This document shows, one piece after another, positions 15,048-23,229 of a stretch of DNA of 29,570 nucleotides. The stretch comes from JBBSEZ01 sp038239195. Its GTDB lineage: Bacteria > Planctomycetota > Planctomycetia > Gemmatales > Gemmataceae. Made by a program: the position numbers and the translations under genes. The stretch is taken from NCBI GenBank assembly GCA_038239195.1, contig JBBSEZ010000063.1, positions 1-29,570 on the forward strand. Reading direction: 5' to 3'. The notes under the pieces were generated by a model, which saw nothing but the letters and a program-made list of their open reading frames with translations, made no database searches and had not been told where the DNA came from. The first letter of the stretch is position 1. Each line of letters begins with the position of its first letter.

Positions 15048-18000
15048 TCAGTCTTCCGCTACCTTCTCTCCAAGGGGCGGCCACTCTTTCTCGATCCCCT
15101 CGTCCTGAATCAACTTCAACTCTGACTCGGTGATCTCGAACTGCTTCGTAACGTGCCGGACGGACTGTAGGACGGTCATCGCGCCGGTGTCCTGGGCAGA
15201 GACGAAGCTGTGAAAGATTTCCTTCCGCTGCTGAACGGTCAAGTCCTTGGCCCGAGCGAGGTCTTCTGTGGGAGACTCGGACGTTGCACCTTGGAAAAGG
15301 TCGCCGCTCAGGCCCTCCAGCAAGCCTTGGGTTGGCTTTCGGGTGCGGGACTGAAGCGTTGCGCTCTGCTGCTGGCTGCCCGAATCCCAGTTCTCCGCCG
15401 TCGGCTCCACCACCTTGGCGCCCGGAGGAGGCTCACCGCCTTCTTCAGGTTCGGCGTGAGGTGCCATGCTCTCAGTCTCTTCCGCGCGGAGTTTCTCAGC
15501 CTGGTCCCACATCGACTGTGTTTGGCCGACGATCCGCCACAACTCGAAGGTCTTGGGCCTCACCCAGGAGAAACCGTACTCGTCGAGCATGCACGATAGG
15601 TTCGTCAGGGCATAGGCATTGCCGTCATGCTCCCAGATCACCGACCGCTGCGCGCGCACGTTGCTGATGCGTGCCGAGAAGACTTTCGGGCCTTCCGCCG
15701 GTTCCGTCTCCGGTCGCGCGTCGGGCATCACCTCTATTCTGGTGCCTTCGGTGAGTTTGCCGCGCCGGTGTAACACCTTCAGGGTCCGTTCCTTTCTCCC
15801 GGCCTTCTGTCCGGCCGAAGTCTTGGCTTCGTCCTCGCTCGTCAGGCCCTCACCATCCGCGGCGGGGGGCACGGCAGCCGCTTCCTCCAGGGGAACCGGT
15901 TCTTCGTCCGCAGCCGGATGCTTTATACCGGCGATCAGGCGGGCCTCAGCCCCCTCGCTGCCAACTTCAGCGTTGTCTCCGCCGATCAACTCGGTATCAC
16001 TTTCAGAAGCCGAATCCTTCAGAAGCCGTTTGAGGGCATTCTTCGCCTTCCTGTGCCCCTGGTCGGCAGCCTTGCGATACCACTGTTCCGCCTGCGCGAG
16101 GCCCTGCTCGACTCCACGTCCGTGCTGGTAGCAATAGCCGAGGGCGAATTGAGCCTCGTCGCTGTCCTGATCGGCAGCCTTGCGATACCACTTCGCCGCT
16201 TCGCCCAAGTCCTTCTTCACGCCCGTCCCGCCGACGTAGCAGTCTCCGAGGTTGGCCTGTGCGCTCGCCAGTCCTTGCTGGGCCGCCTTGCGATACCAGG
16301 TGAGCGCTTGGGGATAATCTTGTTCGACCCCGTACCCGTTGAAATAGCAAGCGCCGAGGTAGTCTTGCCCAGTGGGATCACCTCTCTCGGCCGCCTTGCG
16401 ATACCAGCGCGCTGCTTCAGTCGGGCTCTCCTCGACGCCTTCTCCCATTCCGTAACACAACCCAAGTCTCACCTGGGCACTCGGATAATCCGACTCAGCG
16501 GATCTGCGAAACCAACGCACAGCCTCGGCGCTGTCCTGAGTCACTCCGCTTCCCTCAAAATAACAGTCTCCCAGGTATTTCTGAGCCTCGGCCCATCCCT
16601 GATCGGCAGCCCTGCGATACCACTTCACCGCTTCGAGAAGGTCCGCTGCGACACCTTCCCCCTGCGCGTAGCAAACGCCCAGGTTTTTCTGGGCCTCCGC
16701 GAGTTCTTGCTCCGCAGCCTTGCTATACCAGCGGAACGACTCGGCCCAGTCCTCCTCTACCCCTTCGCCACTGGTATAGCAATCGCCGAGCTCATTCTGG
16801 GCGACCGCCAGTCCGCTCTCCGCCGCTCGCCGCAACCACGTCACAGCGGCCTGGGGGCTCTTCTCCACCCCGGTCCCTTCTTGCAGACAACGGGCCAGGA
16901 GCCACTGGGCACTCGCATCCCCTCGTTGCGCCGCCGTCTGCCAGTCTCCGATACGAGTTGGCCCCTGGCGCGCGAAGTAAGCCCGGGTGCTCCCTTTCGT
17001 TCGCCATTCCTCCAGGGCTTCTTTCATGTCCTGTTCAAACATCGCGGGTTGGGGGCCATGTTCCCCCTCCCACTGAGCCACGGCCCCCGCCTTGATCGGC
17101 CGCGCGCTCTCGTCTGGCACCCGGTGTTGCTTCTGAATCACCTGGAATTTCGTCGCGTCCTCGGGGGTGGGGCTGCCGCCGGTGCGAACCAAAGCCTCAA
17201 GCCACAATTCGGCGAGCTTCTTCTCGCCCTCCTGCCGCCGTATGTCGGCCAGTACCTCATCGATGCTCGCGGCCAGGACGGCGGCGTTGGCCGGGCGGCG
17301 GTCGGCCTTGCTGGCGATGCACTGCGCGAGCAGTTCGAGCAAGCGAGCCTCGATCCTGACCTCGGCCAGTTCCTGGCGCCAGTCCAGCGGCACTCCAGCG
17401 CCAAAGTCGCCGGCGAGGAGCTGATACCAGATGATGCCCAGGGCGTGAACGTCGTCGCGGGGGTCAGGCGGGTCGCCCCTCTTCTGCTCGGGAGACGCAT
17501 AAAGAGGCGTGTGCGACCCTCGCAAAGACGCGAGCATGGGCTGGCTGGTGTTGCCTTGCCGCGTCTGTTCGAGTGCCTGGCTGGCTGCGACACCGCCGAT
17601 GCCGAAGTCCGTGATGAGGAACTCGCTCTTGCCCTCCTTCTGGCGTATGAGGACGTTGGCCGGCTTGAGGTCGCGATGCACGATGGGTGGGGACAGCTTG
17701 TGGGCTTGGCCGATTGACCGGGCCAGATAGAGGATGATCTTGGTGGATGTGTCGGGGGTTAGCGGCCCCTTGGCCGCCCGATGCGCGTAGATGGCGCTGG
17801 CCAGGTCGCCGCCCTCGATGAACTCGTATTCGAGGCAAGGCGGGCTCGCCCCAAGGTAGGTGTGCTGGAGCCGGACGATACCGGGTTGCGCTCCGTGCTG
17901 CATCACGCGACCGAGAACGCCAGCCTCGTATTTGAGGAGTTGCTCTCGCGCTCCCGAGTCGAGGCAGAACTTGAGCGCCACGTGCGACATGGAGGGGAGG

Positions 18001-18515
18001 TGCGGGTTGCGGGCGCGCCACACCTCTCCGAAGCCGCCCATGCCGAGCAACTTGACCAACTCCCAATCGCCGATGCCCGACGGCCGGTCGCCGGGCTTGA
18101 AGCGCGGCAAGCGCTGCGGCAGAAACGGGAGGAGGTCCTCGGCCTTCTGCAATGGCAGGTTCGGCGGGACCGTGACGCCCTTGGGGTCTCTCGGCCGCCG
18201 CAGCGACAAGTGGATGGCCGCCGGCACCATGTTGACGAAGGTCAGCAGGCGCGCCTGGACCTCCGGCGGCTCGCCGGCAGCCACCTCGGCGACCGCCTGC
18301 TTGACTGCCTTGTTCATCTCAGCGCTCGGCACGGCGGCCAGGGCCTGGACCTCGGCCCGGCGCTGGGCCTCGTTCTTGTCCTTGCTCCACCAGCCCCACA
18401 CGTCCCGGGCGATCCCCGGCAAGACGTCCACGACGAAGTCCCCAGCAACGCCGCCGCCGACGGCGTTGAGGGATGCCTTGGCGATGAACTTCAACAGACC
18501 AAGGGGCGCTTCCAT
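15048..18515 (-). CDS. Ser/Thr kinase with Sel1 repeats and RAMA-like domain
   Basis: The product has 1155 residues, starting at ATG 18515 after GAGG. Residues 1-110 are a helical region (LLKFIAKASLNAVGGGVAGD, then DVLPGIARDVWGWW), not a signal peptide. The kinase domain (about 150-425) has GMGGFGEV (158-165), Lys182, HRDLKPAN (Asp282), DFG (303-305) and SPEQ, so it looks active; no membrane segment follows. Eight Sel1 repeats of 36 residues (LGDCYxxGxGVxxDxxEAxxWYRKAAxxG) run from about 531 to 818, a solenoid for protein binding. Near 908-1010 a domain reading TLKVLHRRGKLTEGTRIEV, then NAYALTNLSCMLDEYG and KTFELWRIVG resembles RAMA/DUF4357 domains, which occur with DNA modification and conflict systems; this match is tentative. 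The acidic C-terminus is helical. It is divergent from the ParA-type gene, 387 bp away. Codon use is less GC-biased than that of its left-hand neighbours. Confidence 0.9.
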   Translation of the reverse strand: MEAPLGLLKFIAKASLNAVGGGVAGDFVVDVLPGIARDVWGWWSKDKNEAQRRAEVQALAAVPSAEMNKAVKQAVAEVAAGEPPEVQARLLTFVNMVPAAIHLSLRRPRDPKGVTVPPNLPLQKAEDLLPFLPQRLPRFKPGDRPSGIGDWELVKLLGMGGFGEVWRARNPHLPSMSHVALKFCLDSGAREQLLKYEAGVLGRVMQHGAQPGIVRLQHTYLGASPPCLEYEFIEGGDLASAIYAHRAAKGPLTPDTSTKIILYLARSIGQAHKLSPPIVHRDLKPANVLIRQKEGKSEFLITDFGIGGVAASQALEQTRQGNTSQPMLASLRGSHTPLYASPEQKRGDPPDPRDDVHALGIIWYQLLAGDFGAGVPLDWRQELAEVRIEARLLELLAQCIASKADRRPANAAVLAASIDEVLADIRRQEGEKKLAELWLEALVRTGGSPTPEDATKFQVIQKQHRVPDESARPIKAGAVAQWEGEHGPQPAMFEQDMKEALEEWRTKGSTRAYFARQGPTRIGDWQTAAQRGDASAQWLLARCLQEGTGVEKSPQAAVTWLRRAAESGLAVAQNELGDCYTSGEGVEEDWAESFRWYSKAAEQELAEAQKNLGVCYAQGEGVAADLLEAVKWYRRAADQGWAEAQKYLGDCYFEGSGVTQDSAEAVRWFRRSAESDYPSAQVRLGLCYGMGEGVEESPTEAARWYRKAAERGDPTGQDYLGACYFNGYGVEQDYPQALTWYRKAAQQGLASAQANLGDCYVGGTGVKKDLGEAAKWYRKAADQDSDEAQFALGYCYQHGRGVEQGLAQAEQWYRKAADQGHRKAKNALKRLLKDSASESDTELIGGDNAEVGSEGAEARLIAGIKHPAADEEPVPLEEAAAVPPAADGEGLTSEDEAKTSAGQKAGRKERTLKVLHRRGKLTEGTRIEVMPDARPETEPAEGPKVFSARISNVRAQRSVIWEHDGNAYALTNLSCMLDEYGFSWVRPKTFELWRIVGQTQSMWDQAEKLRAEETESMAPHAEPEEGGEPPPGAKVVEPTAENWDSGSQQQSATLQSRTRKPTQGLLEGLSGDLFQGATSESPTEDLARAKDLTVQQRKEIFHSFVSAQDTGAMTVLQSVRHVTKQFEITESELKLIQDEGIEKEWPPLGEKVAED

Positions 18516-18902
18516 GTTTCAGACCTCGGGCCGCCTGGGGAGACGACTCAAATAACGGTGGCCGCCCTTGATGCTACTCGACCGTTGAAGGTACGCCAAG
18601 CAGGAATCTGCTCGCCGGCAAGGAGCAAGGAGATGGAGAGGGTGGATGCGTCCGAGAGAAGGCCCGCCCGGGCCCGATTTCACACCTTGCCCGCCCCTGT
18701 TGTCAGGCATTTCTGGAAGCAGGCGACATTGAGAAAGCGAAAAAGGGCCCGAGATCGGGTGAACAGCGCTTTCTTCTTGCCTCTCCACTCGGTGCATGGG
18801 AGAATCCCCTTCATTCGAGCGGCCCTCATCAGCCGGCTCGTCAGCGCGGCTGGGGCACTCCCCTGCGGTGTTGGCGGGCGCATCCCGCCAGGAGTGTTGC
18901 CC
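18516..18902. other. Divergent intergenic region, 387 bp
   Basis: This stretch separates the kinase-Sel1 gene from the ParA-type gene and should carry both promoters, but no clear -35/-10 pair was found. Its right end holds a hairpin abutting the Shine-Dalgarno site (18872-18890). A shared divergent control region would fit co-regulation of the two genes. Confidence 0.4.
18872..18894 (+). promoter_or_regulatory. Hairpin abutting the Shine-Dalgarno site
   Basis: TGGCGGG (18872-18878) pairs with CCCGCCA (18884-18890) around the loop CGCAT. The last base of the stem is the first base of the AGGAG (18890-18894) that serves the GTG at 18903, 8 nt away. A stable 7-bp G/C stem at this place could limit ribosome access. 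It is a structural prediction only. Confidence 0.45.
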
Positions 18903-20309
18903 GTGGACCAGCTCCTCGAAGTCCTCCGCCAGTACGGCTTCCTCTTCACCATCCTCGGCGGCTTGGTGGCCGTCGTGGGCCTCGCGTTCGCCATTTACAA
19001 GGCCAGCCACGACAGGCAGGTACGCTTCCTCAACGGACGCATCCAGGGCCTGGACCAAGATCTGAAAGCGGCGAAAGAGGCCGGCGATCCGATCATCCTC
19101 AAAGACCAGAACGGTCAACTCCTCCAGAAGAACGGCCTGCTACAACATCAGCTCGGGGTTGCCGATGCAGAGCGGAACGCTCTCCAGGACCATTGCGACG
19201 AACTCAACATCGCGATCGCCTCCTCGGCCTCGGCCCTCCAATCGGAGCGGCAAGTGTCTCTCCAGAAGATCGACAGCCTGAGCGGTGAGCTGGAAGGGCT
19301 GAAAGATGCCCTTACCCGCAAGGACCGGGTCGAACACCGGCGGGAAAACCTGGTCCGACGCGCCCTCAAGTTGGAAGGCAAGATCTGGCAGCGGAAGGTC
19401 CTGAAGGGGGTGCCGCCCTTCCGCCCGTTGCACGAGCGGCACGCTGCGATCATCTCGATGGTCAACCTCAAGGGCGGGGTTGGGAAGACGACCGTCACAG
19501 CCCACCTGGCGATGGCCCTGTCCTCCCGCGGCTACCGTGTGCTGATGGTGGACCTCGACCTGCAAGGATCGCTCTCGTCTCTTTTCGTGAACGAGTCCGT
19601 TCTGGAGCAGCGCCGGCATGACGGCCTGCTCCTCCAGCACTTCCTCGCCAAACTGGCGACCCACCAGAAGGCGAACCTGCTCGACTGCTGCGCCCCCGTC
19701 CTCGACGGCAGTGCGGCGATAGTTCCCACGACAGATTCGCTGGGGTACGCCGAGTCCGGCCTGACGATGCAGTGGCAGTTAGGGGACGGGAAGAGGGACG
19801 TCCGGTTCCTGCTCCGCCGCGGCCTCCACCACAGGCAGGTGGCGAAGCGGTTCGACGTCGTCCTGCTGGACTGTCCGCCCATCCTCAACGCCTGCTGTCT
19901 GAACGCGCTGGCCGCGAGCGACTACGTCCTCGTGCCCGCCGTGCCGAGCCGGAGTGCCACCGTCCGGGTGCCCCTGTTCCTGCACCGGCTCGAGCAGCTG
20001 AAGCCGGTCATCAACCCGAACCTCCAGATCCTGGGCGCGCTTCTGAACCGCACCCACGGCCCCCAGCCGAGCCAGTGGGAGCGGGACCTCTGGAAGACCA
20101 CCCTGACGCAGAGCCAGAACGTCTGGAAGTTGCCGGTCTATAGCTTCGAGACATCCGTCCGGCAGACGACCGCCGTGCGCGACCTGGAGAACGAGTTTGC
20201 CCGACCGGAGCCTGGGAGCGAACTATACGGCGTCTTCTCGAAGATCGTGGACGAACTGGAAGCGAGGCTCCCCAATGACTGTAGGCGAGTTCCAAGCCCT
20301 CTTGGTTGA
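18903..20309 (+). CDS. Membrane-anchored coiled-coil ParA/MinD-type ATPase
   Basis: The product has 468 residues. The GTG at 18903 is chosen because AGGAG lies 8 nt upstream and the membrane helix then sits at the N-terminus (about 13-32, GFLFTILGGLVAVVGLAFAI). A long coiled coil follows (about 36-165). The ATPase domain begins near 183 with the deviant Walker A KGGVGKT (190-196, two Lys), LMVDLDLQGSLSS, and Walker B VVLLDCPP (about 319-326). This is the ParA/MinD family, in which ATP drives dimerisation and binding to DNA or membrane. Plasmid ParA proteins are soluble, and no ParB or parS-like repeat is visible here, so chromosome or plasmid partition is unlikely. The anchor suggests positioning or signalling at the membrane. 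It overlaps the next gene by 35 bp and faces away from the kinase-Sel1 gene. Confidence 0.88.
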   Translation: MDQLLEVLRQYGFLFTILGGLVAVVGLAFAIYKASHDRQVRFLNGRIQGLDQDLKAAKEAGDPIILKDQNGQLLQKNGLLQHQLGVADAERNALQDHCDELNIAIASSASALQSERQVSLQKIDSLSGELEGLKDALTRKDRVEHRRENLVRRALKLEGKIWQRKVLKGVPPFRPLHERHAAIISMVNLKGGVGKTTVTAHLAMALSSRGYRVLMVDLDLQGSLSSLFVNESVLEQRRHDGLLLQHFLAKLATHQKANLLDCCAPVLDGSAAIVPTTDSLGYAESGLTMQWQLGDGKRDVRFLLRRGLHHRQVAKRFDVVLLDCPPILNACCLNALAASDYVLVPAVPSRSATVRVPLFLHRLEQLKPVINPNLQILGALLNRTHGPQPSQWERDLWKTTLTQSQNVWKLPVYSFETSVRQTTAVRDLENEFARPEPGSELYGVFSKIVDELEARLPNDCRRVPSPLG

Positions 20310-20757
20310 GCTGGGCCGGTTCCTCCGCACGCTCAAGGCCACCAGCGCGGCGAAGGAGGTGGAGGAGGTCGGCGCGAAGTTGGCCGCGTTCAAGGACTAC
20401 AAGTTGAAGGCATTCGGCGACCTGCTGGTGAAGGCCGAGGAGTACGCACGGCTCGGCCCCCAGGCCAAGGCGCCGAAGGCAGCCGGGAAAGCGAAGGCGG
20501 ACCCGGCCGCCATCGACCAGGCGTGCCACCGCCTGCTACAGTTACACAACCAGGCCATCGACCCGCACACCACGCTGGAGGCTATCGAGGCGGCGGTGAG
20601 TGCCCTGCAAGCTCTTGATCCGCCGAAGGCCAAGCTGGACGAACTGGCCCGGAAGGTGGGGCTCGAGCAGAAGTTCAAGAAGAAGGAAGACGTGTTGAAG
20701 GCGGTCCGGCAGAACATCCTTAGCGTCAAGGGCACCTGGGACCGCAAGGACGCCTGA
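20275..20757 (+). CDS. Small helical protein coupled to the ParA-type ATPase
   Basis: The product has 160 residues. The ATG at 20275 follows GAGG (20265-20268) and lies inside the end of the ParA-type gene (35-bp overlap), so translation is probably coupled. The sequence is nearly all helix: TVGEFQALLVELGRFLRTLK, then EVEEVGAKLAAFKDYKLKAF and, after a Lys/Ala-rich linker (about 63-76), a second helical block ending in ELARKVGLEQKFKKKEDVLK. No signal, membrane segment or known catalytic motif is seen. A two-lobed helical adaptor that binds the ATPase, in the way ParB- or MinE-like partners do, is a reasonable guess but not shown. No family is recognised. Confidence 0.8.
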   Translation: MTVGEFQALLVELGRFLRTLKATSAAKEVEEVGAKLAAFKDYKLKAFGDLLVKAEEYARLGPQAKAPKAAGKAKADPAAIDQACHRLLQLHNQAIDPHTTLEAIEAAVSALQALDPPKAKLDELARKVGLEQKFKKKEDVLKAVRQNILSVKGTWDRKDA

Positions 20758-20839
20758 CCGCAAACGGCGGAGCGATGACAATTCCGGCCCTGGTGCCGTC
20801 GTCGGCCTGGTCGTGATCGGCACTCGACGGGGGTAGGCC

Positions 20840-20856
20840 GTCCGGTCCCGCCGGAC
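20840..20856 (+). terminator. Weak candidate terminator hairpin
   Basis: GTCCGG (20840-20845) and CCGGAC (20851-20856) around the loop TCCCG form a 6-bp stem about 80 bp after the stop of the helical protein gene. No U-tract follows. It may end the ParA-type transcript, but short stems of this kind occur by chance in GC-rich DNA. Confidence 0.25.
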
Positions 20857-21036
20857 ACTTAGGCGTGCCGCTCGCTGCCGCCAAGCGTACCTTGACCGGG
20901 GTAATCGTTCACGGCCCGGCGATTCCACGCCGACAGGCGTGAGCGAGCCCCGTGCGATGGTGGAGTTGTCATGCACCGTAGAATCGCCAGCATGCCAAGG
21001 CTGTGACGGGATTGACTCCGAAAAGTGGGGCCTGCG

Positions 21037-21693
21037 ATGATCCACGAGAAGCTTTGCGCCTATTACGGCGGTATCGCTGGTGACCCCCACCACCGCTATC
21101 GGTCATGGGAACATTGCTACCGCTTCTTCCGCGACGTGAAGCCTTCGGGGATCGCGGCCCAGCGCCACCACGCGGCCTGACAACTTGGGTTCTATCTCGC
21201 AAGCTGGGGCATGTATCGCGGGTCAACGTTCTTGCTTCAGCATGCTTACACGATCCACTTGGGGGTTGTCGATTGCCTCGCCTCCTCGCGCTTCGCGCCG
21301 CTTTGGGAACGCGAGTTTGGGTCTGAAGCAGACGATGTCGAACTTGTGCCGGTCATCCTGGACGCTGCGGAAGCAATCAGCAAAGCATATAGTCAGTTCG
21401 GCCAGCCCACAGAAACCCTGGTGACGAAAGTTCTCCTCGGCACATTCGGGTGTCTGCCTGCCTGCGATCAGTATTTCATTGCCGGGTTCAGGGGTGCAGG
21501 GCTGGGGTATTCGTACCTGAACGGAAAACTCGTCAAGAAACTTCTGGCTTATTCCTGCAAACATCTAACCGAGCTTCGTAGCGAGCAAGCGACCATCAGA
21601 GAGCACAGCGGAGCGCACTATCCGCTGATGAAGCTTGTGGACATGTATTTCTGGCAACTCGGGTATGAGGCGGGAAGACAGAGTGAAGATTGA
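21037..21693 (+). pseudogene. Unrecognised protein, interrupted by in-frame TGA
   Basis: From the ATG at 21037 a frame of 219 codons (including the stop) ends at 21693, but codon 48 is TGA (21178-21180). Both sides are in the same frame and read as one protein: MIHEKLCAYYGGIAGDPHHR, RSWEHCYRFFRDV, then after the stop QLGFYLASWGMYRGSTFLLQ and a long helical C-terminal part rich in aromatic and Cys residues. A 160-residue protein could start at the ATG at 21211 after the stop. I recall hypothetical proteins with the pattern SWEHCYxFF and LGFYLASWGMYRGSS, but no function. The region is clearly less GC-rich than its neighbours, with A/T at many third positions, suggesting acquisition from elsewhere. 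The TGA may be a mutation, a sequencing error or, less likely, a recoded codon. Confidence 0.65.
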
Positions 21694-21887
21694 AGCGCTG
21701 TTAGCCAGGACACCGGGCCCCGCAACGACTCGCCGCTGATACTGTGGCCCCAAGTGGTGTTGCAGGTCCTCCAACTTGGGACGACGCCACTGCACGTCAG
21801 CGAGGCAGTCTCCGTTGACCGCCATCGGGTTCGAGGCCATAATCGGCGTGATCGACCGACCGCCAACGAGAGGAAGGGAGGCCCGCC

Positions 21888-22322
21888 ATGAGCGCCGATC
21901 TTGCCCACCCCGGTGTGGAACGGCCGACGACGCGCGCCGACCTCGCCCGCCAGCTCCTCGCCAGGGCGCAGCAGTTGCCCGCCCTCCTGGGCACCGTCCC
22001 ACTGGCGACCGAGGTCCAACTGCTCAAGCGGGACTTGTCCCGAGACCACGACTTGCTGCGGGCCTCCGGCGAGACCAACTTCTTGTCGGTCGTCACGCTG
22101 GTCGAGGCCGCACTCGCCTGCCTCACCTGGAAACAGTACACGCCCCTGGTCGTCGATGCTCTCCGCGAGGCCTTCGCCAGCGGCACGCGACAGGCGCCCT
22201 TGACCTTCGCAGACTACGACGCCGTCCGCCGGCTGTTCGCCGAGCGCGGCATCCCCACCGTTCCCGCCATCGACCTGGGCCCCCTCGAACCGGAAGACCT
22301 CGACGATGGCCCAAAAGGCTGA
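21888..22322 (+). CDS. Small helical protein, first gene of a PIN-like pair
   Basis: The product has 144 residues. The ATG follows GGGAGG at good spacing. The protein is mostly helical: DLARQLLARAQQLPALLGTV, a segment around LLRASGETNFLSVVTLVEAA, and a C-terminal part containing TFADYDAVRRLFAERGIP, ending in an acidic tail. No DNA-binding helix-turn-helix or ribbon-helix-helix is evident. Its end overlaps the start of the PIN-like gene by 17 bp, the arrangement of toxin-antitoxin pairs in which the smaller upstream protein is the antitoxin. That role is inference; the protein is longer than most PIN antitoxins and no family is recognised. Confidence 0.8.
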   Translation: MSADLAHPGVERPTTRADLARQLLARAQQLPALLGTVPLATEVQLLKRDLSRDHDLLRASGETNFLSVVTLVEAALACLTWKQYTPLVVDALREAFASGTRQAPLTFADYDAVRRLFAERGIPTVPAIDLGPLEPEDLDDGPKG

Positions 22323-23207
22323 GCCTCGCTACTTGCTGGCCACCTCGGCGGTCATCTACCGCCTCCACGGCCACACGCTGCAACGGGCAGCCGTCGAGAA
22401 GGCCGTCACCGGGGCCGGATCCAGGTGACCGTCTTCGTCCGCATGGAGTACTTGCGGGGCGTCGTCTCCAACCTGATCGACATGCACAGCCTGATCAAGG
22501 AGAGCGTTACCGTCGAGGACGCCCTGATCGACTGGTCGCAACAGCTCCGGCAGGAACGCAAACTCAAGGTGGTGCTGCTGACGGTCTCCCGCTGGCTGGC
22601 GACCCAGGACGACTGGGCCAGCAAGGACCGCTCGTTGGAGCGGCTGGGCAACTTCATCGTCCGGCTGATCTGGTCGTTCGAAGCCTTCCCGCGGCCCGCC
22701 GCCGACCCGCTGGCCTGCGTGCTGGGCCGAGTCACCATTGACACCCAGGACTACGAGGACGAGCTGCTGCTCGACTTCTACGAGCGGTTCCGGGCCATCC
22801 GCCGGGGCGTGCCCGCCTGTGGCCTCTGCACGTTCCGCCAGGCCCAGCGTCGCCGCCTTCGCCGCCGCGCGATCGACCTGATCGGCACGGAGGCCCGGCG
22901 ACGGTACGCCGGTAATCCCGGCTTCCTCCGCCAGGCGGAGGTCCTTCAGGAGGCCGACGCCACCGCGGAGAGGACGCCTGGCTGTCGCTGGTGTGAGCGA
23001 CTGGGAGACTCGCTGATCGCCCTCCAGACGGGACGCGGCGTGCGGATCGTGACGGCCGACCGGACGTTCGCCGCCCTGGGCGAACTGCTGGGCGTGCCAG
23101 TCGTCCTGCTCCCCTCGCTGGCCGAGTTGAAGCGGCGGGCAGAGGCGCAGGCGGAACTCCCGGACGAGCCCCGCGGCCCCGTCGAGGGCCCAGACCAGGA
23201 CCGCTGA
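22306..23207 (+). pseudogene. PIN-like nuclease with two CxxC motifs, frameshifted
   Basis: An ATG at 22306 opens a frame (RYLLATSAVIYRLHGHTLQR) that stops at 22428, while a second frame from 22425 to 23207 continues the same protein (VTVFVRMEYLRGVV). Adding one G to the GGGG at 22411-22414 joins them as VTGGRIQVTVFVRMEYL, giving about 300 residues. The order fits a PIN RNase fold: an LLxTS strand, Glu48 in RMEYL, then GDSLIAL (Asp235) and IVTADRTF (Asp252), acidic residues that bind catalytic metal. The usual first Asp (LLDTS) is Ala here. A long insert carries CGLC (Cys172/175) and CRWC (Cys227/230), a possible zinc site not typical of small PIN toxins. The intact part 22425-23207 may be expressed from its GTG. 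It ends 22 bp from the convergent FkbM gene. Confidence 0.7.
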
Positions 23208-23229
23208 GGACGCGGCCCGCGCTGGGCTG

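Noticed and set aside
16000..16900. DNA-level tandem repeats
   Set aside because: The periodicity of about 108 bp is explained by the Sel1 repeats of the encoded protein.
17781..18902. Long upstream extension of the ParA-type frame
   Set aside because: It is antisense to the kinase-Sel1 gene; the GTG at 18903 has a good AGGAG and places the membrane helix at the N-terminus.
21694..21887. Minus-strand open frame reading PKLEDLQHHLGPQYQRR
   Set aside because: It looks coding-like for some 20 codons only, lacks a sensible start and runs into the antisense of both neighbours.
14579..23207. A classical integrative element inserted at the tRNA
   Set aside because: No integrase, excisionase or direct repeat of the tRNA end was found; only the composition and location hint at it.
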